Assembly (NCBI RefSeq): GCF_035987325.1
Contig: NZ_CP108488.1
Span: 8,742,001-8,806,000 of the forward strand
DNA from: Streptomyces sp. NBC_01244
GTDB lineage: Bacteria > Actinomycetota > Actinomycetes > Streptomycetales > Streptomycetaceae
Reading direction: 5' to 3'
DNA length: 64,000 nt
Within the stretch, counting starts at the first letter, position 1. Every line of letters starts with the position of its first letter. The position numbers were made by a program, and so were the translations under genes. This document shows positions 43,097 to 52,248 of this stretch, piece by piece. The notes under the pieces are model-generated. The model made no database searches. It was not told the DNA's origin and saw only the letters and a list, made by a program, of their open reading frames with translations.

Positions 43097-44134
43097 GTGT
43101 CCGGAATGCCCCTCCAGCGCCGGATCCTGATCCTCGTCTCCGGCGTGGTCCTGCTCGCCGTCATCGGTGCGCTCGCCGTCCTGCGGGCCTCCTCGCACGC
43201 CGAGGAGAAGAACCGGGTCCAGGCCGGCGGGCCGTCGATCACCCCCGGCCCGGTGTCCCTCGCGGCCGGTGACGGCGGCCGGCGGATCGTGTTCCGGAAC
43301 ATGGCCTGGGGCCCCCACCGCGACGAGCTCGCCACCGCGGCGGCCGGAGCGCCCGAAGGTCCGCGTACCGCCTCCGGGGTCAGCTGCCTGCGCTTCCACG
43401 CCGCCGCCGGCACCGGGGTCTGCCTCCAGGCCGACAAGCGCGGGGTGCAGGACGGCTACGAGGCGGTGGTCCTCGACGCCAGGCTGAAGGAAGTCGACTC
43501 CCGCCCGCTGGCCGGCATCCCGACCCGGGCCCGGGTATCGCCCGGCGGCCACCTCGTCGCCTGGACGGTCTTCGTGGGCGGCGACTCGTACGCCGGTACG
43601 AATTTCTCGACCCGGACCTCGCTGCTGGACCTGCGCAGCGGGACGTACGACGCCTCGTTGGAGGAGTTCACCATCCACAAGGACGGCAAGACGTACCGCA
43701 ACGCGGACGTCAATTTCTGGGGGGTCACCTTCGCCGCCGACGAGCGCACCTTCTACGCGACGCTCGCCACCGGCGGCCGGACCCACCTGGTCCGCGGCGA
43801 CCTGGCGGCACGCACGGTGACCACACTGCGCGAGAACCTGGAATGCCCGTCCCTCTCGCCCGACGGGACCCGGCTGGTGTTCAAGAAGCGGGTGGCGGGC
43901 CTGTCACCGGACGCGCCGTGGCGCCTCCACGTCCTGGACCTCGCCACGATGGCCGAGGCCCCGCTGGCCGAGGAGCGCAGCGTGGACGACCAGGTGGTGT
44001 GGACCGACGACAGGACCGTCGTCTACTCGCTGCCGGGGGACTTCGGCGCCGACCTGTACTCCCTGCCCGCCGACGGCGGCGGGGCCCCGGCCCGGCTGAT
44101 GACCTCGGCCCTCGCCCCCGCCTTCCTCGGCTGA
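43097..44134 (+). CDS. TolB-like beta-propeller protein, membrane-anchored
   Basis: A 345-residue protein with an uncleaved or cleaved N-terminal helix (RILILVSGVVLLAVIGALAV) and an extracellular domain of six propeller-like repeats: ARVSPGGHLVAWTVF, GVTFAADERTFYATL, CPSLSPDGTRLVFKK, VVWTDDRTVVYSLP. This fits TolB/WD40-like PD40 repeats. No enzymatic residues are apparent; a ligand-binding or scaffold role is likely. The GTG at 43097 is chosen because GGAGGT lies 7 bp upstream; the ATG at 43106 is also possible. Confidence 0.8.
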   Translation: MSGMPLQRRILILVSGVVLLAVIGALAVLRASSHAEEKNRVQAGGPSITPGPVSLAAGDGGRRIVFRNMAWGPHRDELATAAAGAPEGPRTASGVSCLRFHAAAGTGVCLQADKRGVQDGYEAVVLDARLKEVDSRPLAGIPTRARVSPGGHLVAWTVFVGGDSYAGTNFSTRTSLLDLRSGTYDASLEEFTIHKDGKTYRNADVNFWGVTFAADERTFYATLATGGRTHLVRGDLAARTVTTLRENLECPSLSPDGTRLVFKKRVAGLSPDAPWRLHVLDLATMAEAPLAEERSVDDQVVWTDDRTVVYSLPGDFGADLYSLPADGGGAPARLMTSALAPAFLG

Positions 44135-44238
44135 CACCGGGAAGACGGAGGCGGGGCAGGGGCAGGGCAGAGGCAGAGGCGGGGGAGAGGCCGGAGAGGG
44201 ATCGGGAGCCGGGCGTACGGATCTTCGGAGAAGGACCG

Positions 44239-44925
44239 TTACGCCGGGATGAGCGTCTTGCGGCGCCGCTTGCGCTGCGCCGCGGCCGACAGCCGCAGCT
44301 CGATGACCGACCGCACGGTCGGCCACTCCTCGTCGAGGATCGAGTAGAAGGCCGTACTGCGCACGGCGCCGTCCAGGCCCCGCGAATGGGCCCGGCGGAC
44401 CCCCTCGCTGGTGAACCCGAGCCGCTCCATCGCGGCGCGCGAGCGACCGTTGCGGGCGTCCGCGCGCAGCGAGATCCGCCGGACCCCCCAGGTCTCGAAG
44501 GCATGGCGGAGCATGAGCAGCTTCGCCTCGGTGTTGATGCCGGTGCCCTGGGCCGCCGGGGACAGCCAGGTATTGCCGATCTCGGCGGCATCGGGGATCG
44601 CCGTCGCCGGATCGCCGAACGGGACCCCCGGCACGGCGGGCCACACCAGGGGCCCCTGCCAGTAGTCGAGTTCCAGGAACCGGGTCGAACCGACCACCCG
44701 ACCGTCGGTGGCTCTGACCACCGCGAACGGGAGCGATCGACCCGCTGCCTGATCAGCGAGGGCGCGGTCGATGTACTCGTGTGACGCCTGCAACCCGTGG
44801 GGTACGGGAGTGAAGGCGTAAGTCGTACGATCCTCGGCCCCGGCCAGGGCCAAGGCCTCGGTGTGGTGGGGGGCGAGGGGCTCAAGCCGCACGGAGCGGC
44901 CGGCGAGGAGTACGGGTACGGGCAC
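44239..44925 (-). CDS. GNAT acetyltransferase, RimJ/RimL type
   Basis: A 228-residue acetyltransferase of the RimJ/RimL (Acetyltransf_3) group. It begins VPVLLAGRSVRLEPLAPHHT, has the EIGNTWLSPAAQGTGINTEA motif A (Q-G-x-G-x-N), and RRISLRADARNGRSRAAMER, LGFTSEGVRR. The C-terminal KRRRK tail is basic. Members acetylate ribosomal protein N-termini or small molecules. The start is GTG 44925, with CGAAGG close upstream; an upstream ATG at 45000 would add residues that do not fit the fold. It is divergent from the hydrolase at 45066. Confidence 0.9.
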   Translation of the reverse strand: MPVPVLLAGRSVRLEPLAPHHTEALALAGAEDRTTYAFTPVPHGLQASHEYIDRALADQAAGRSLPFAVVRATDGRVVGSTRFLELDYWQGPLVWPAVPGVPFGDPATAIPDAAEIGNTWLSPAAQGTGINTEAKLLMLRHAFETWGVRRISLRADARNGRSRAAMERLGFTSEGVRRAHSRGLDGAVRSTAFYSILDEEWPTVRSVIELRLSAAAQRKRRRKTLIPA

Positions 44926-45065
44926 GGAGCCTTCGGTCCTTCTAGGCGGTGGGGTGGTTGCACAGTCTGCGTCCCTGACGTCGCCCCCAGTGCAAAACAC
45001 GGGTGAAAGGCAACGGGCTGTCAGGTGAACGCGAGTGGCTCAATGTAGCCCCTTAGGGTCCTCTC

Positions 45066-45872
45066 ATGAACCCCCAAATTGGCAATGGCGTGACACTCTT
45101 TTTCGAGGACTTGGGTCCCCGCGAGGGAGCCCCCGTAATCCTGATCCACGGACATCCGTTCAACCACTCGATGTGGGCCCCCCAGACGGCGGCACTGACC
45201 ACGGCCGGTTACCGGGTGATCACCCCTGACCTGCGGGGATACGGGCGCAGCCCGGTGCTGCCGGGCAAAACGCTGCTCGCGGACTTCGCCGACGATCTGG
45301 CCGCTCTGCTCGACCGTCTGGGCGTCGAACAGGCGGTCGTCGGCGGTGTGTCCATGGGCGGCCAGATCGCCATGGAGATGCGGCTCGGCCACCCGGGCCG
45401 GGTGCGGGCCCTCGTTCTCTCCGACACCTCCTCCGCGCCCGAAACGGAGGACGGCAAAACCTTCCGCCAAAACCTCGCGGAGCGGCTCCTCGCGGAAGGA
45501 ATGAAGCTCTATGCCGACGAGGTCATCGACAAGATGCTCGCGCCGTACAACGTGACCGGGATGCCGGAGGCGGCGGCCGGGGTCGCCGGGATGATGTGCG
45601 CCACCGCCCCCGAGGGCGCCGCCGCCGCCCTGCGCGGGCGCGCCGAACGGCCCGACTACGCCCCGGTGCTCGCGGCGCTGCCGGCCGAGGTGCCCTGTCT
45701 GATCGTGGTCGGCCGCGACGACGTCTACACCCCGGTCTCCGAGGCCGAGTCCCTGCACGCGCTGGTCCCGCACTCGGTGCTCGCCGTGGTGGAGCGGGCC
45801 GGGCACCTGCCGGGCGTGGAACAGCCCGGGGCCTTCAACCGGGCGCTGCTGGAGTTCCTCGCCGGAATCTGA
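45066..45872 (+). CDS. Alpha/beta hydrolase
   Basis: A 268-residue alpha/beta hydrolase, close to haloperoxidase/esterase types. LIHGHPFNHSMW has the oxyanion HG, the nucleophile elbow is VGGVSMGGQIAMEMRL, and Asp and His lie in VGRDDVYTPVSEAESL and VERAGHLPGVEQP. It could hydrolyse a lactone, ester or acyl product. TAGGGT ends 6 nt before ATG 45066, suggesting leaderless mRNA. The GntR gene converges 100 bp downstream. Confidence 0.9.
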   Translation: MNPQIGNGVTLFFEDLGPREGAPVILIHGHPFNHSMWAPQTAALTTAGYRVITPDLRGYGRSPVLPGKTLLADFADDLAALLDRLGVEQAVVGGVSMGGQIAMEMRLGHPGRVRALVLSDTSSAPETEDGKTFRQNLAERLLAEGMKLYADEVIDKMLAPYNVTGMPEAAAGVAGMMCATAPEGAAAALRGRAERPDYAPVLAALPAEVPCLIVVGRDDVYTPVSEAESLHALVPHSVLAVVERAGHLPGVEQPGAFNRALLEFLAGI

Positions 45873-45894
45873 CCGGTCCCGCCGGGCCGCGGAC

Positions 45895-45912
45895 GGGCGG
45901 ACGACCGCCCGG
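45895..45912. terminator. GC-stem hairpin between hydrolase and GntR genes
   Basis: CGGGCGG-ACGA-CCGCCCG is a 7-bp all-GC stem with a 4-nt loop, located between two convergent genes. No U tract follows. Confidence 0.5.
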
Positions 45913-45974
45913 GCCGGGGCTTTCGGCTGTCCGGAGGGTGCCGAACGGGGCTACCGCCCGCCGAACGGCCGGTG

Positions 45975-46754
45975 TCAGTCTGTCTGCAGGGTGGTGCGCA
46001 GCCGGTAGCGGTCCCCGCTGTACTCCACCGTGGACAGCAGCAGCGGCCGCTGGTCCTTGGTGTACACCGTCTGGTCGAGTACGAGGACCGGCGCGCCCTC
46101 GGCGATGCCCAGGTGCCCGGCGAGCTCTCCGTCGGCGTTGCGCGCCTCGATGGTCGCCTCGGCGCGGTCGGGCTGGACGCCCCAGCGGCGCAGTTCCTCG
46201 AAGAGGGAGGTCTCGCGGAAGTCGGTACGGGCGAGGTCGGGCGCGAGCTCGGCGACGACCAGGGTCCGGTCGACGGCGATCCGCACGTCGTTGAGCAGCC
46301 GGACCCGCTCCAGCCGCAGGAGCGGGGTGCCGGCGGGCACGTCGAGGCGGTCGGCGTCGTCCAGGGACGCGGTGACGGTGTCGTGGCGCAGGACCACCGA
46401 GCTGGCGCGCATGTGCTTGCGCCGCGCGGTGGCGGTGAAGGACTCCAGGTCCTTGGGCCATTCGCGGGCGGGCGCGGGCGCCACCGGCACCGCGACGAAC
46501 CAGCCGCGCCCGTGGGACGCGGTGACCAGGCCCTGTTCGACGAGGCGGGCGAGCGCGCGGCGCAGGGTGACGCGGGAGACGTCCAGCCGGGTGCACAGCT
46601 CGCGCTCGGGCGGCAGCTTGCTGCCCTCGGACAGGCCGCGGCGGGCGATCTCCTCGCGGATGCGGTCCGCGGCCTGGGCCCACAGGGGGTCCGCGGCGCG
46701 GGCATGCGCCGTGATCGGGGAGGAGGCGGCGGCGATGGCAGCGTCGTCGGTCAT
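45975..46754 (-). CDS. GntR family (HutC/UTRA) regulator of the PTS/SIS locus
   Basis: A 259-residue GntR regulator. The winged helix is residues 25-85 (DPLWAQAADRIREEIARRGL, KLPPERELCTRLDVSRVTLR), and the C-terminal UTRA domain (ESFTATARRKHMRASSVVLR, LLRLERVRL) binds a small effector, often a sugar phosphate. It is not DasR itself by sequence. TATGGT ends 7 nt before ATG 46754, so it is probably leaderless. It is divergent from the PTS permease, and the intergenic region holds repeated AGACCAC/ACCACTT half-sites. Confidence 0.9.
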   Translation of the reverse strand: MTDDAAIAAASSPITAHARAADPLWAQAADRIREEIARRGLSEGSKLPPERELCTRLDVSRVTLRRALARLVEQGLVTASHGRGWFVAVPVAPAPAREWPKDLESFTATARRKHMRASSVVLRHDTVTASLDDADRLDVPAGTPLLRLERVRLLNDVRIAVDRTLVVAELAPDLARTDFRETSLFEELRRWGVQPDRAEATIEARNADGELAGHLGIAEGAPVLVLDQTVYTKDQRPLLLSTVEYSGDRYRLRTTLQTD

Positions 46755-46766
46755 AGGTCGAACCAT

Positions 46767-46882
46767 ACCACTTGCTACCACTTCACTTCGGCTTCAGTCC
46801 CGGCTGAGACGGGACCTATGGCCCCATCCTGATATTTCCTTAAAGACCACAAGAGACCACTGTTGACCAATCCAAAACCACT
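46767..46882. promoter_or_regulatory. Helically phased ACCAC repeats between gntR and PTS genes
   Basis: ACCACT occurs at 46767 and 46777 (10-bp step) before gntR, and ACCA-type units at 46846, 46856, 46866 and 46877 (steps 10, 10, 11) before the PTS gene. Two contain AGACCAC, and one is AGACCACT, the half-site of the known DasR dre element. The array is a probable operator for the adjacent GntR protein. Confidence 0.5.
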
Positions 46883-46930
46883 GGCTACCTTCGAGTCGTC
46901 CCCACCACCCCGCTCGACGAGGAGCACCAG

Positions 46931-48184
46931 ATGAGTACGGCCACCGTTCCGGCCAGCGCGCCGGCCGCCGGAAAGAAGCCGGGCCGGGTCATGCCGGTCC
47001 TGCAGCGCATCGGCCGCAGCCTGATGCTGCCCGTGGCCACGCTGCCCGCGGCTGCCCTGCTGACCCGCCTCGGTGGAGCCGACCTGCTGGGCCGCGAGAA
47101 CTTCCCGCTGATCATCCAGAAGCTCGCGATGGTCCTGGCGGCGGCCGGTGACACCGTCTTCGCCAACCTCCCGCTGCTCTTCGCGGTCGGCGTGGCCATC
47201 GGCTTCGCCAAGAAGTCGGACGGCTCCACCGCACTGGCGGCCGTGGTCGGCTACCTGGTCTTCAAGGCCGTACTGGCCAGCCCCGCCTTCCCCAAGGGCG
47301 TGGACGGCGAGCCGCTCGACGCCAAGGTCCTCGGTGGCATCGTGATGGGCCTCGTCGCGGCCCTCCTCTACCAGCGCTTCAGCCGCGCCAAGCTGCCCGA
47401 GTGGCTCGGCTTCTTCGGCGGCCGCCGGCTCGTCCCCATCCTGAGCGCCTTCGCGGGCGTCGGCATGGGAGTGGTATTCGGAGTGGTCTGGCCCACCGTC
47501 GGCGGCTGGTTCTTCCACTTCGGCGAGTGGCTGGTCGGCACCGGCGCCTGGGGCGCGGGCCTCTTCGGTCTCGTCGTCCGGGCCCTCATCCCGATCGGGA
47601 TGCACCACTTCTTCTCGGTCTTCCCCTGGTTCGAGGCCGGCTCCTTCGTCAACCCGGCCACCGGCACCGAGGTGCACGGGGACATCGCCCGCTTCCTCGC
47701 CGGCGACCCGACGGCCGGCCAGTTCATGACCGGCGGCTTCCCGATCTACATGTTCGCGCTCCCGGCCGCCGCCATGGCCATCGCGCACACCGCACGCCCC
47801 GAGAACCGGACCATGGTCAAGGGCATGATGATCTCCGTCGCCCTGACCTCCTTCGTCACCGGCGTGACCGAGCCCATCGAATTCGCCTTCATGTTCGTGG
47901 CTCCCCTCCTCTACGCGATCCACGCCTTCCTCTTCGGCGTCTCGATGGCCGTCTGCTACGCCCTCGGCATCCGCGACGGCTTCGGCTTCTCCTCCGGCGC
48001 CATCGACTACATCGTGAACTACGGCATCGCCACCAAGCCCTGGATGCTCATCCCGATCGGCCTGGCCTTCGCCGCCATCTACTACGTGCTCTTCCGCTGG
48101 GCGATCGTGAAGTTCGACCTCCCCACCCCGGGCCGCGAACGCGACGAGGAAGGCAAGCCGCTCACCAAGGCCGACGCCTCCTGA
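46931..48184 (+). CDS. PTS glucose/N-acetylglucosamine-type EIIC permease
   Basis: A 417-residue membrane protein with about ten helices, the EIIC of the glucose/GlcNAc PTS superfamily. MPVLQRIGRSLMLPVATLPA and AAALLTRLGG start it; IPIGMHHFFSVFPWFEAGSF is the substrate-site region, and TGVTEPIEFAFMFVAPLLY is the signature. It transports and phosphorylates an amino sugar or hexose together with EIIB and EIIA, which are not encoded in this window. GAGGAG precedes ATG 46931. The SIS-domain gene follows 135 bp later. Confidence 0.93.
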   Translation: MSTATVPASAPAAGKKPGRVMPVLQRIGRSLMLPVATLPAAALLTRLGGADLLGRENFPLIIQKLAMVLAAAGDTVFANLPLLFAVGVAIGFAKKSDGSTALAAVVGYLVFKAVLASPAFPKGVDGEPLDAKVLGGIVMGLVAALLYQRFSRAKLPEWLGFFGGRRLVPILSAFAGVGMGVVFGVVWPTVGGWFFHFGEWLVGTGAWGAGLFGLVVRALIPIGMHHFFSVFPWFEAGSFVNPATGTEVHGDIARFLAGDPTAGQFMTGGFPIYMFALPAAAMAIAHTARPENRTMVKGMMISVALTSFVTGVTEPIEFAFMFVAPLLYAIHAFLFGVSMAVCYALGIRDGFGFSSGAIDYIVNYGIATKPWMLIPIGLAFAAIYYVLFRWAIVKFDLPTPGRERDEEGKPLTKADAS

Positions 48185-48319
48185 GCCCGAGCTGCCAGCG
48201 CTTCCCCCGACCGGCCCGGCTCCGCACGACCGCCCCGTACCACCGACCTGCCCGCCCGCACCGCCCGCCCGAACCGGCGGGGGCGGGCCACCCCCAGACT
48301 TCGCTAAGGACCCCCCACC

Positions 48320-49372
48320 ATGTCCGGATCCCGCATCACGTTCCTCGAAGGCCAGGCCGACCAGGGCGCAGCCCTCGCCCGGATCGCCGACCGTGTCCGT
48401 ACCCGGCTCGCCTCCCCGGAGCTCGCCCGGCTGCGCGCCGCCGAGCGCCCCCTGTTCACCGGCATCGGAGCCTCGTACGCCGCCCTCGCCGTCCCCGTAC
48501 AGCAGCTCCGCGAGGCCGGGATCGTCACCCAGCGCGTGCTGTCCAGCGAGATCGAGACCGGCACCGCCGGCTTCGACACCGACTGCCTGATCGCCGTCTC
48601 CCAGGGCGGCCGCAGCTCCGAGACCATCGCCGCCTTCGAGTGCGCCGCCCCCGGCATCACGAAGACCGCGCTGCTCAACGTGGTCCCCTCGCCGCTCGGG
48701 GACCTCGCCGACCTCACCGTGGACCTCGGCAACGAGCCCGACTCGTACGCCTCGACCATCGGCTACACCGGCACCATCGTCGCCCTCGATCTGATCGCCG
48801 GGGCCGTCGCGGGCCGCGCGGGCGACCCCTGGGGCGAGATCGCCGAGCAGACCACCGCGATCCACTCGCAGGCCACCGCCGTCGTGGCGGGGCTGCGCGA
48901 GCGCGGCGCCCGCTGCATCGCCTCCGACGGCGTGGCCGCCGGGGCCTCCAGGGCCTCCGCCGAGGAAGGCGCGCTGCTGCTGCGCGAGGTGGTGCGGATG
49001 ACCGCGGCCCACTCGGCCACCCGCAACTACCTGCACGGCGAGATGGAATCGGCGGGCAACACCCTGCACCTCGTCTACGGCGACGGCCGCGAGATCGAGC
49101 TCGCCCGCTCGCTGGCGGGTGCCGGCCACCTCACGCTGCTGATGACCACGGCCGAGGTGGAGCCGGCGGACAGCCTGTCGGTCGTCCGCCTGCCCGAGGT
49201 CGCGGACGCGGTCCGGGTGGTCCTGGAGACGGTGGTCCTGCAGGAGCTGGTGGCCCAGCTCAGCGCCGAGCGGGACGTCCCGATCGAGTCCTTCGTCTTC
49301 GCCAACGACGACACCAAGCAGGGCGGCCTCGACATGTCCGACTTCGAGGTCGCGGCCTTCACCCAGGCGTAG
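48320..49372 (+). CDS. SIS-domain sugar-phosphate isomerase/deaminase-like protein
   Basis: A 350-residue protein with two SIS subdomains, like the isomerase half of GlmS or AgaS/FrlB. PLFTGIGASYAALAVPVQQL and LIAVSQGGRSSETIAAFECA form the first sugar-phosphate site (S-Q-G-G-x-S-x-E-T); the second half holds the AAHSATRNYLHGEMESAGNT region with catalytic His and Glu. It probably converts an amino-sugar or ketose phosphate delivered by the PTS. AAGGA precedes ATG 48320. With the EIIC gene it forms an uptake/processing pair under GntR. Confidence 0.87.
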   Translation: MSGSRITFLEGQADQGAALARIADRVRTRLASPELARLRAAERPLFTGIGASYAALAVPVQQLREAGIVTQRVLSSEIETGTAGFDTDCLIAVSQGGRSSETIAAFECAAPGITKTALLNVVPSPLGDLADLTVDLGNEPDSYASTIGYTGTIVALDLIAGAVAGRAGDPWGEIAEQTTAIHSQATAVVAGLRERGARCIASDGVAAGASRASAEEGALLLREVVRMTAAHSATRNYLHGEMESAGNTLHLVYGDGREIELARSLAGAGHLTLLMTTAEVEPADSLSVVRLPEVADAVRVVLETVVLQELVAQLSAERDVPIESFVFANDDTKQGGLDMSDFEVAAFTQA

Positions 49373-49430
49373 GCCGGTCGCGGGAGCCCCGCCGGTCCGG
49401 CGCGGTCCGGCGCGGTGAGATCATCGGCAG

Positions 49431-50129
49431 ATGGACACGGAGCCCGGGATGGACGGCGTACTGCGGCAGTTGGGCTCCGTCGGCCCCTTCTTCACCGTGG
49501 CGTACGGGAAAGAGCCGCCCGGCCCCGGCTTCCGGCCGCTCGGCGAGCTGTACGGGGAACTGCTCGGGCCCTACGTCGAAGAGGTCGGCCGGCGCATCGG
49601 GAGCGGACCCGGGCGGGTGGCGGCTTCGACCGCGCAGTTCGGGATCGTCTCGCGGCTCTGGTCGCTCGGGCTCGGCTGCGCCGTGCTCTGCGGCCGGGTC
49701 CCGGACCTCGGACCCGGCCGCCTGTGGTGGCGGCTGCCCGACGCCGGCTCGCTGGAGCTGTGGCTGCCCGAGCCCGCCGAATTCCCCGGGGAAACCCCGG
49801 CGCGGGCCCTCGCGGACACCGTGCTCGGCCACCTCGCGGTGCTCGACACCGCGCTGCGCGAGCGGTTCGGAGTCTCGCCGCGGGTGCTGCGCGGCAACGC
49901 CGCCTCCGGGCTGGTCGGCGCCGTCCGGGTGCTCACGGACCGGGTGCCGGGGGAGGCGGCCGCTTCGCTCGCCGCCGGCCTGCTGGCCGAGGGCGGCCCG
50001 CTCGGCGGGACCGGCACCTATCTCCACGAACCCGGCCTCGGGGTGGCCTTCGTGCGCCGCAGCTGCTGCCTGTATTACAAGGTGCCCGGCGGCGGGCTCT
50101 GCGGGGACTGCGTACTGCGGACCAAGTAA
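49431..50129 (+). CDS. FhuF-like (2Fe-2S) ferric-siderophore reductase
   Basis: A 232-residue protein with the unusual FhuF C-terminal cluster: C212, C213, C224 and C227 (RRSCCLYYKVPGGGLCGDC, CC-x10-C-x2-C). The N-terminal part is helical and siderophore-binding in relatives. FhuF reduces ferric siderophore in the cytosol to release iron. No siderophore genes are adjacent. ATG 49431 is preceded by GTGAGATC, a weak ribosome-binding site. A perfect 18-bp hairpin follows and ends this gene and the convergent protease. Confidence 0.9.
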   Translation: MDTEPGMDGVLRQLGSVGPFFTVAYGKEPPGPGFRPLGELYGELLGPYVEEVGRRIGSGPGRVAASTAQFGIVSRLWSLGLGCAVLCGRVPDLGPGRLWWRLPDAGSLELWLPEPAEFPGETPARALADTVLGHLAVLDTALRERFGVSPRVLRGNAASGLVGAVRVLTDRVPGEAAASLAAGLLAEGGPLGGTGTYLHEPGLGVAFVRRSCCLYYKVPGGGLCGDCVLRTK

Positions 50130-50136
50130 GCGGCCA

Positions 50137-50176
50137 GGGGCCATCGGGGAGCGGCGTACCGCTCCCCGATGGCCCC
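50137..50176. terminator. Perfect 18-bp-stem bidirectional terminator
   Basis: GGGGCCATCGGGGAGCGG (50137-50154) pairs fully with 50159-50176 around a CGTA loop. It sits between the convergent FhuF-like and subtilisin genes. Confidence 0.9.
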
Positions 50177-50214
50177 CGTGGCGCCACTGATCGCAAGGCC
50201 TGAGGGCCCGGGGA

Positions 50215-52020
50215 TCAGAAGGTCAAGTTCCAGGCGTCGATCTTGCCGGTGTCCTGGTTGGCGTTGTCGTTCACGCGCAGCGTCCAGACACCGTTGGCGA
50301 CCTCGGTGGAGGCGTTGACGGTGAAGGTCTGGACGATGTTGTCCGTGCTGCCGCCGGCCCGGTTGCTCAGGACGTAGACGGAACCGTCCGGAGCCACGAG
50401 GTCGACCTTGAGGTCACCGATGTAGGTGTGCTTGATGTCCACGCCCACCTTGAGGGTGGTCGGCGCGTTGCCGGTCACTCCGCTGACGGTGATGGCACTG
50501 TTCACGGTCGCGTTGTCGGTGATCACGACGTCGGTGAGGTTTTCGAAGTACTTGCCGGGGGGCGGGGTCGAGCCGCCGACCGCCTTCAGCGCGTCGACCT
50601 GGCCCTCGCCGAAGAACCCGTTGTTGGCCGTGGTCCCCTTGCAGCGGCTGTCCGACGGGCAGGCGACGTCGTTGGCCTGGGTGGCCAGCGCGGTGCGGAT
50701 CTGCGCCGGGGTGAAGGTCGGGTTGGCGCTGGCGACGAGCGCCGCTACGCCCGCGACGTGCGGGGAGGCCATCGACGTACCGCTCATGGAGCTGTAACCG
50801 CCGCCCGGAACGGTGGAGTAGACGTTGCTGCCCGGCGCCGCGACGTCGATGACGCCCTGGCCGAAGTTGGAGAACGAGGCCTTGGTGGTTCCGGTGCCGT
50901 TGGCCGCGACCGTGACCACGCCCGGGAGCTCGGTCGGGATGTCGAGGCAGGCGTTGGTGATGGTCCGGTTGGTCGGCGTCGAGTCGTTGGGGCTCGCCGA
51001 GTCCGTGGTCTTGTTGGCGAGGTCGTAGTTCTCGTTGCCCGCCGCGGCGACCTGGAGCGAGCCCTTGCTCTCCGCGTACTCCTGGGCGCGCTTGACGCCC
51101 TCGATGATCGCGGCCTGGTCGACGTTGTCCGGGCAGTTGAACTGCCACGGGTCCGTGTAATAGCTGTTGTTGGTGACCTTGAACCCGTGGTCGCCGGACC
51201 ACACGAAGGCGCAGATGGTGTTCTCCGCGAAGAACAGCGAGGTGCCCGGCTCGGCCACGCGGACCGAGGAGATCTTCACGCCCGGGGCCACGCCGACGAC
51301 GCCCTTGCCGTTCTTGGCGGCGGCGACGGAGCCCGCGACGTGCGTGCCGTGGGTGCCCACGTCGCGCCAGGCGCCGACCCTGGTGTCCGGCTTGCCGTAG
51401 GCGCAGGAGGCGGAGTCGGCGGCGTTGAAGTTCGGCGCCAGGTCCTGGTGCTGGTCGTCGACGCCGGTGTCCAGGATGCCGACCTTGACGGAGGCCGAGC
51501 CGGTGGTCACGGCCCAGGCCTGGTCGGCCTTGATCTGGGTCATGTCGACGCGCGCGGGCTCGCCCGCGGGGGTCGTCGACTGGGACGGGTTGGCGGGCAG
51601 CGCCGGGTTGTAGGCGTCGGCCGGTACGTCCGAGGTGCGCGTCGCGCCGACCTTCTGGACCCCGCCGACCCCGCGCATGGTGGCGGCGAAGGTCGAGGAG
51701 GTCGAGTGGGCGACGATCACGCCGATCTGGTCGTAGTACGAGAAGACCGTGCCGCCGTTCGCCGTGACGGCGGAACGGACCGCGGAGCTGTCACCGGCGG
51801 CGGTGATCACCACGTAGGCGCGGGTGCCGGCAGCCCAGGTCGCACTCTGGGAAGTCGGCGCCGGGGCCTGGGCCTTGGCGGGTGCGGAGGCTTCGGGAAT
51901 GCCGGCCGGGGAGACGGGCGCCGTGCCGGCGAGGGCGGCCGGTGCTCCGAAGGCCAGGGCGCTCAGGGCGGCCGCCAGTACGAGGGTGCGTCGAGGTCGG
52001 CTGGATATGTGGGGTATCAA
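50215..52020 (-). CDS. Secreted subtilisin-like (S8) protease with P-domain
   Basis: A 601-residue exported serine protease. The signal (RPRRTLVLAAALSALAFGAP) ends near residue 32 and a propeptide runs to about 170. Catalytic residues are D184 (ILDTGVDDQ), H224 (GTHGTHVAG), and S416 (GTSMASPHVAG), with N285 for the oxyanion hole. A C-terminal P/proprotein-convertase domain (residues about 490-601, DVVITDNATVNSAITVSG) gives substrate or stability control. The TTG start at 52020 is preceded by GGAGG 5 bp upstream; no better ATG fits the signal. Confidence 0.93.
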   Translation of the reverse strand: MIPHISSRPRRTLVLAAALSALAFGAPAALAGTAPVSPAGIPEASAPAKAQAPAPTSQSATWAAGTRAYVVITAAGDSSAVRSAVTANGGTVFSYYDQIGVIVAHSTSSTFAATMRGVGGVQKVGATRTSDVPADAYNPALPANPSQSTTPAGEPARVDMTQIKADQAWAVTTGSASVKVGILDTGVDDQHQDLAPNFNAADSASCAYGKPDTRVGAWRDVGTHGTHVAGSVAAAKNGKGVVGVAPGVKISSVRVAEPGTSLFFAENTICAFVWSGDHGFKVTNNSYYTDPWQFNCPDNVDQAAIIEGVKRAQEYAESKGSLQVAAAGNENYDLANKTTDSASPNDSTPTNRTITNACLDIPTELPGVVTVAANGTGTTKASFSNFGQGVIDVAAPGSNVYSTVPGGGYSSMSGTSMASPHVAGVAALVASANPTFTPAQIRTALATQANDVACPSDSRCKGTTANNGFFGEGQVDALKAVGGSTPPPGKYFENLTDVVITDNATVNSAITVSGVTGNAPTTLKVGVDIKHTYIGDLKVDLVAPDGSVYVLSNRAGGSTDNIVQTFTVNASTEVANGVWTLRVNDNANQDTGKIDAWNLTF

Positions 52021-52185
52021 TGCGTCCTCCGAAGACGGTCCTGCGGTGCGGGTGGCACCTACCGGTCCGTACGAAACGAGTGGTGGACGCAAGATGTCAG
52101 AAGCGTGCCCCGATATGGAAGTACCTTTTGCAGCTAGACGGTTCATCTGATCTTGGCTGGAAATCGACTACCGCTCGAGGTGTTG

Positions 52186-52234
52186 GGACCGGCCGGGCTG
52201 GGCACCGTGGGGGCGAGCCCTGCCCGGCCGGTCC
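52186..52234 (-). terminator. Terminator of the dctA gene
   Basis: Arms 52186-52198 and 52222-52234 (GGACCGGCCGGGC and its complement) form a perfect 13-bp stem; four more inner pairs follow one mismatch. It lies 15 bp past the dctA stop. Confidence 0.8.
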
Positions 52235-52248
52235 GCGGGGCGTCCCCG

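Noticed and set aside
45975..46754. GntR gene as dasR
   Set aside because: The HTH and N-terminus differ from DasR; only the nearby half-sites resemble dre.
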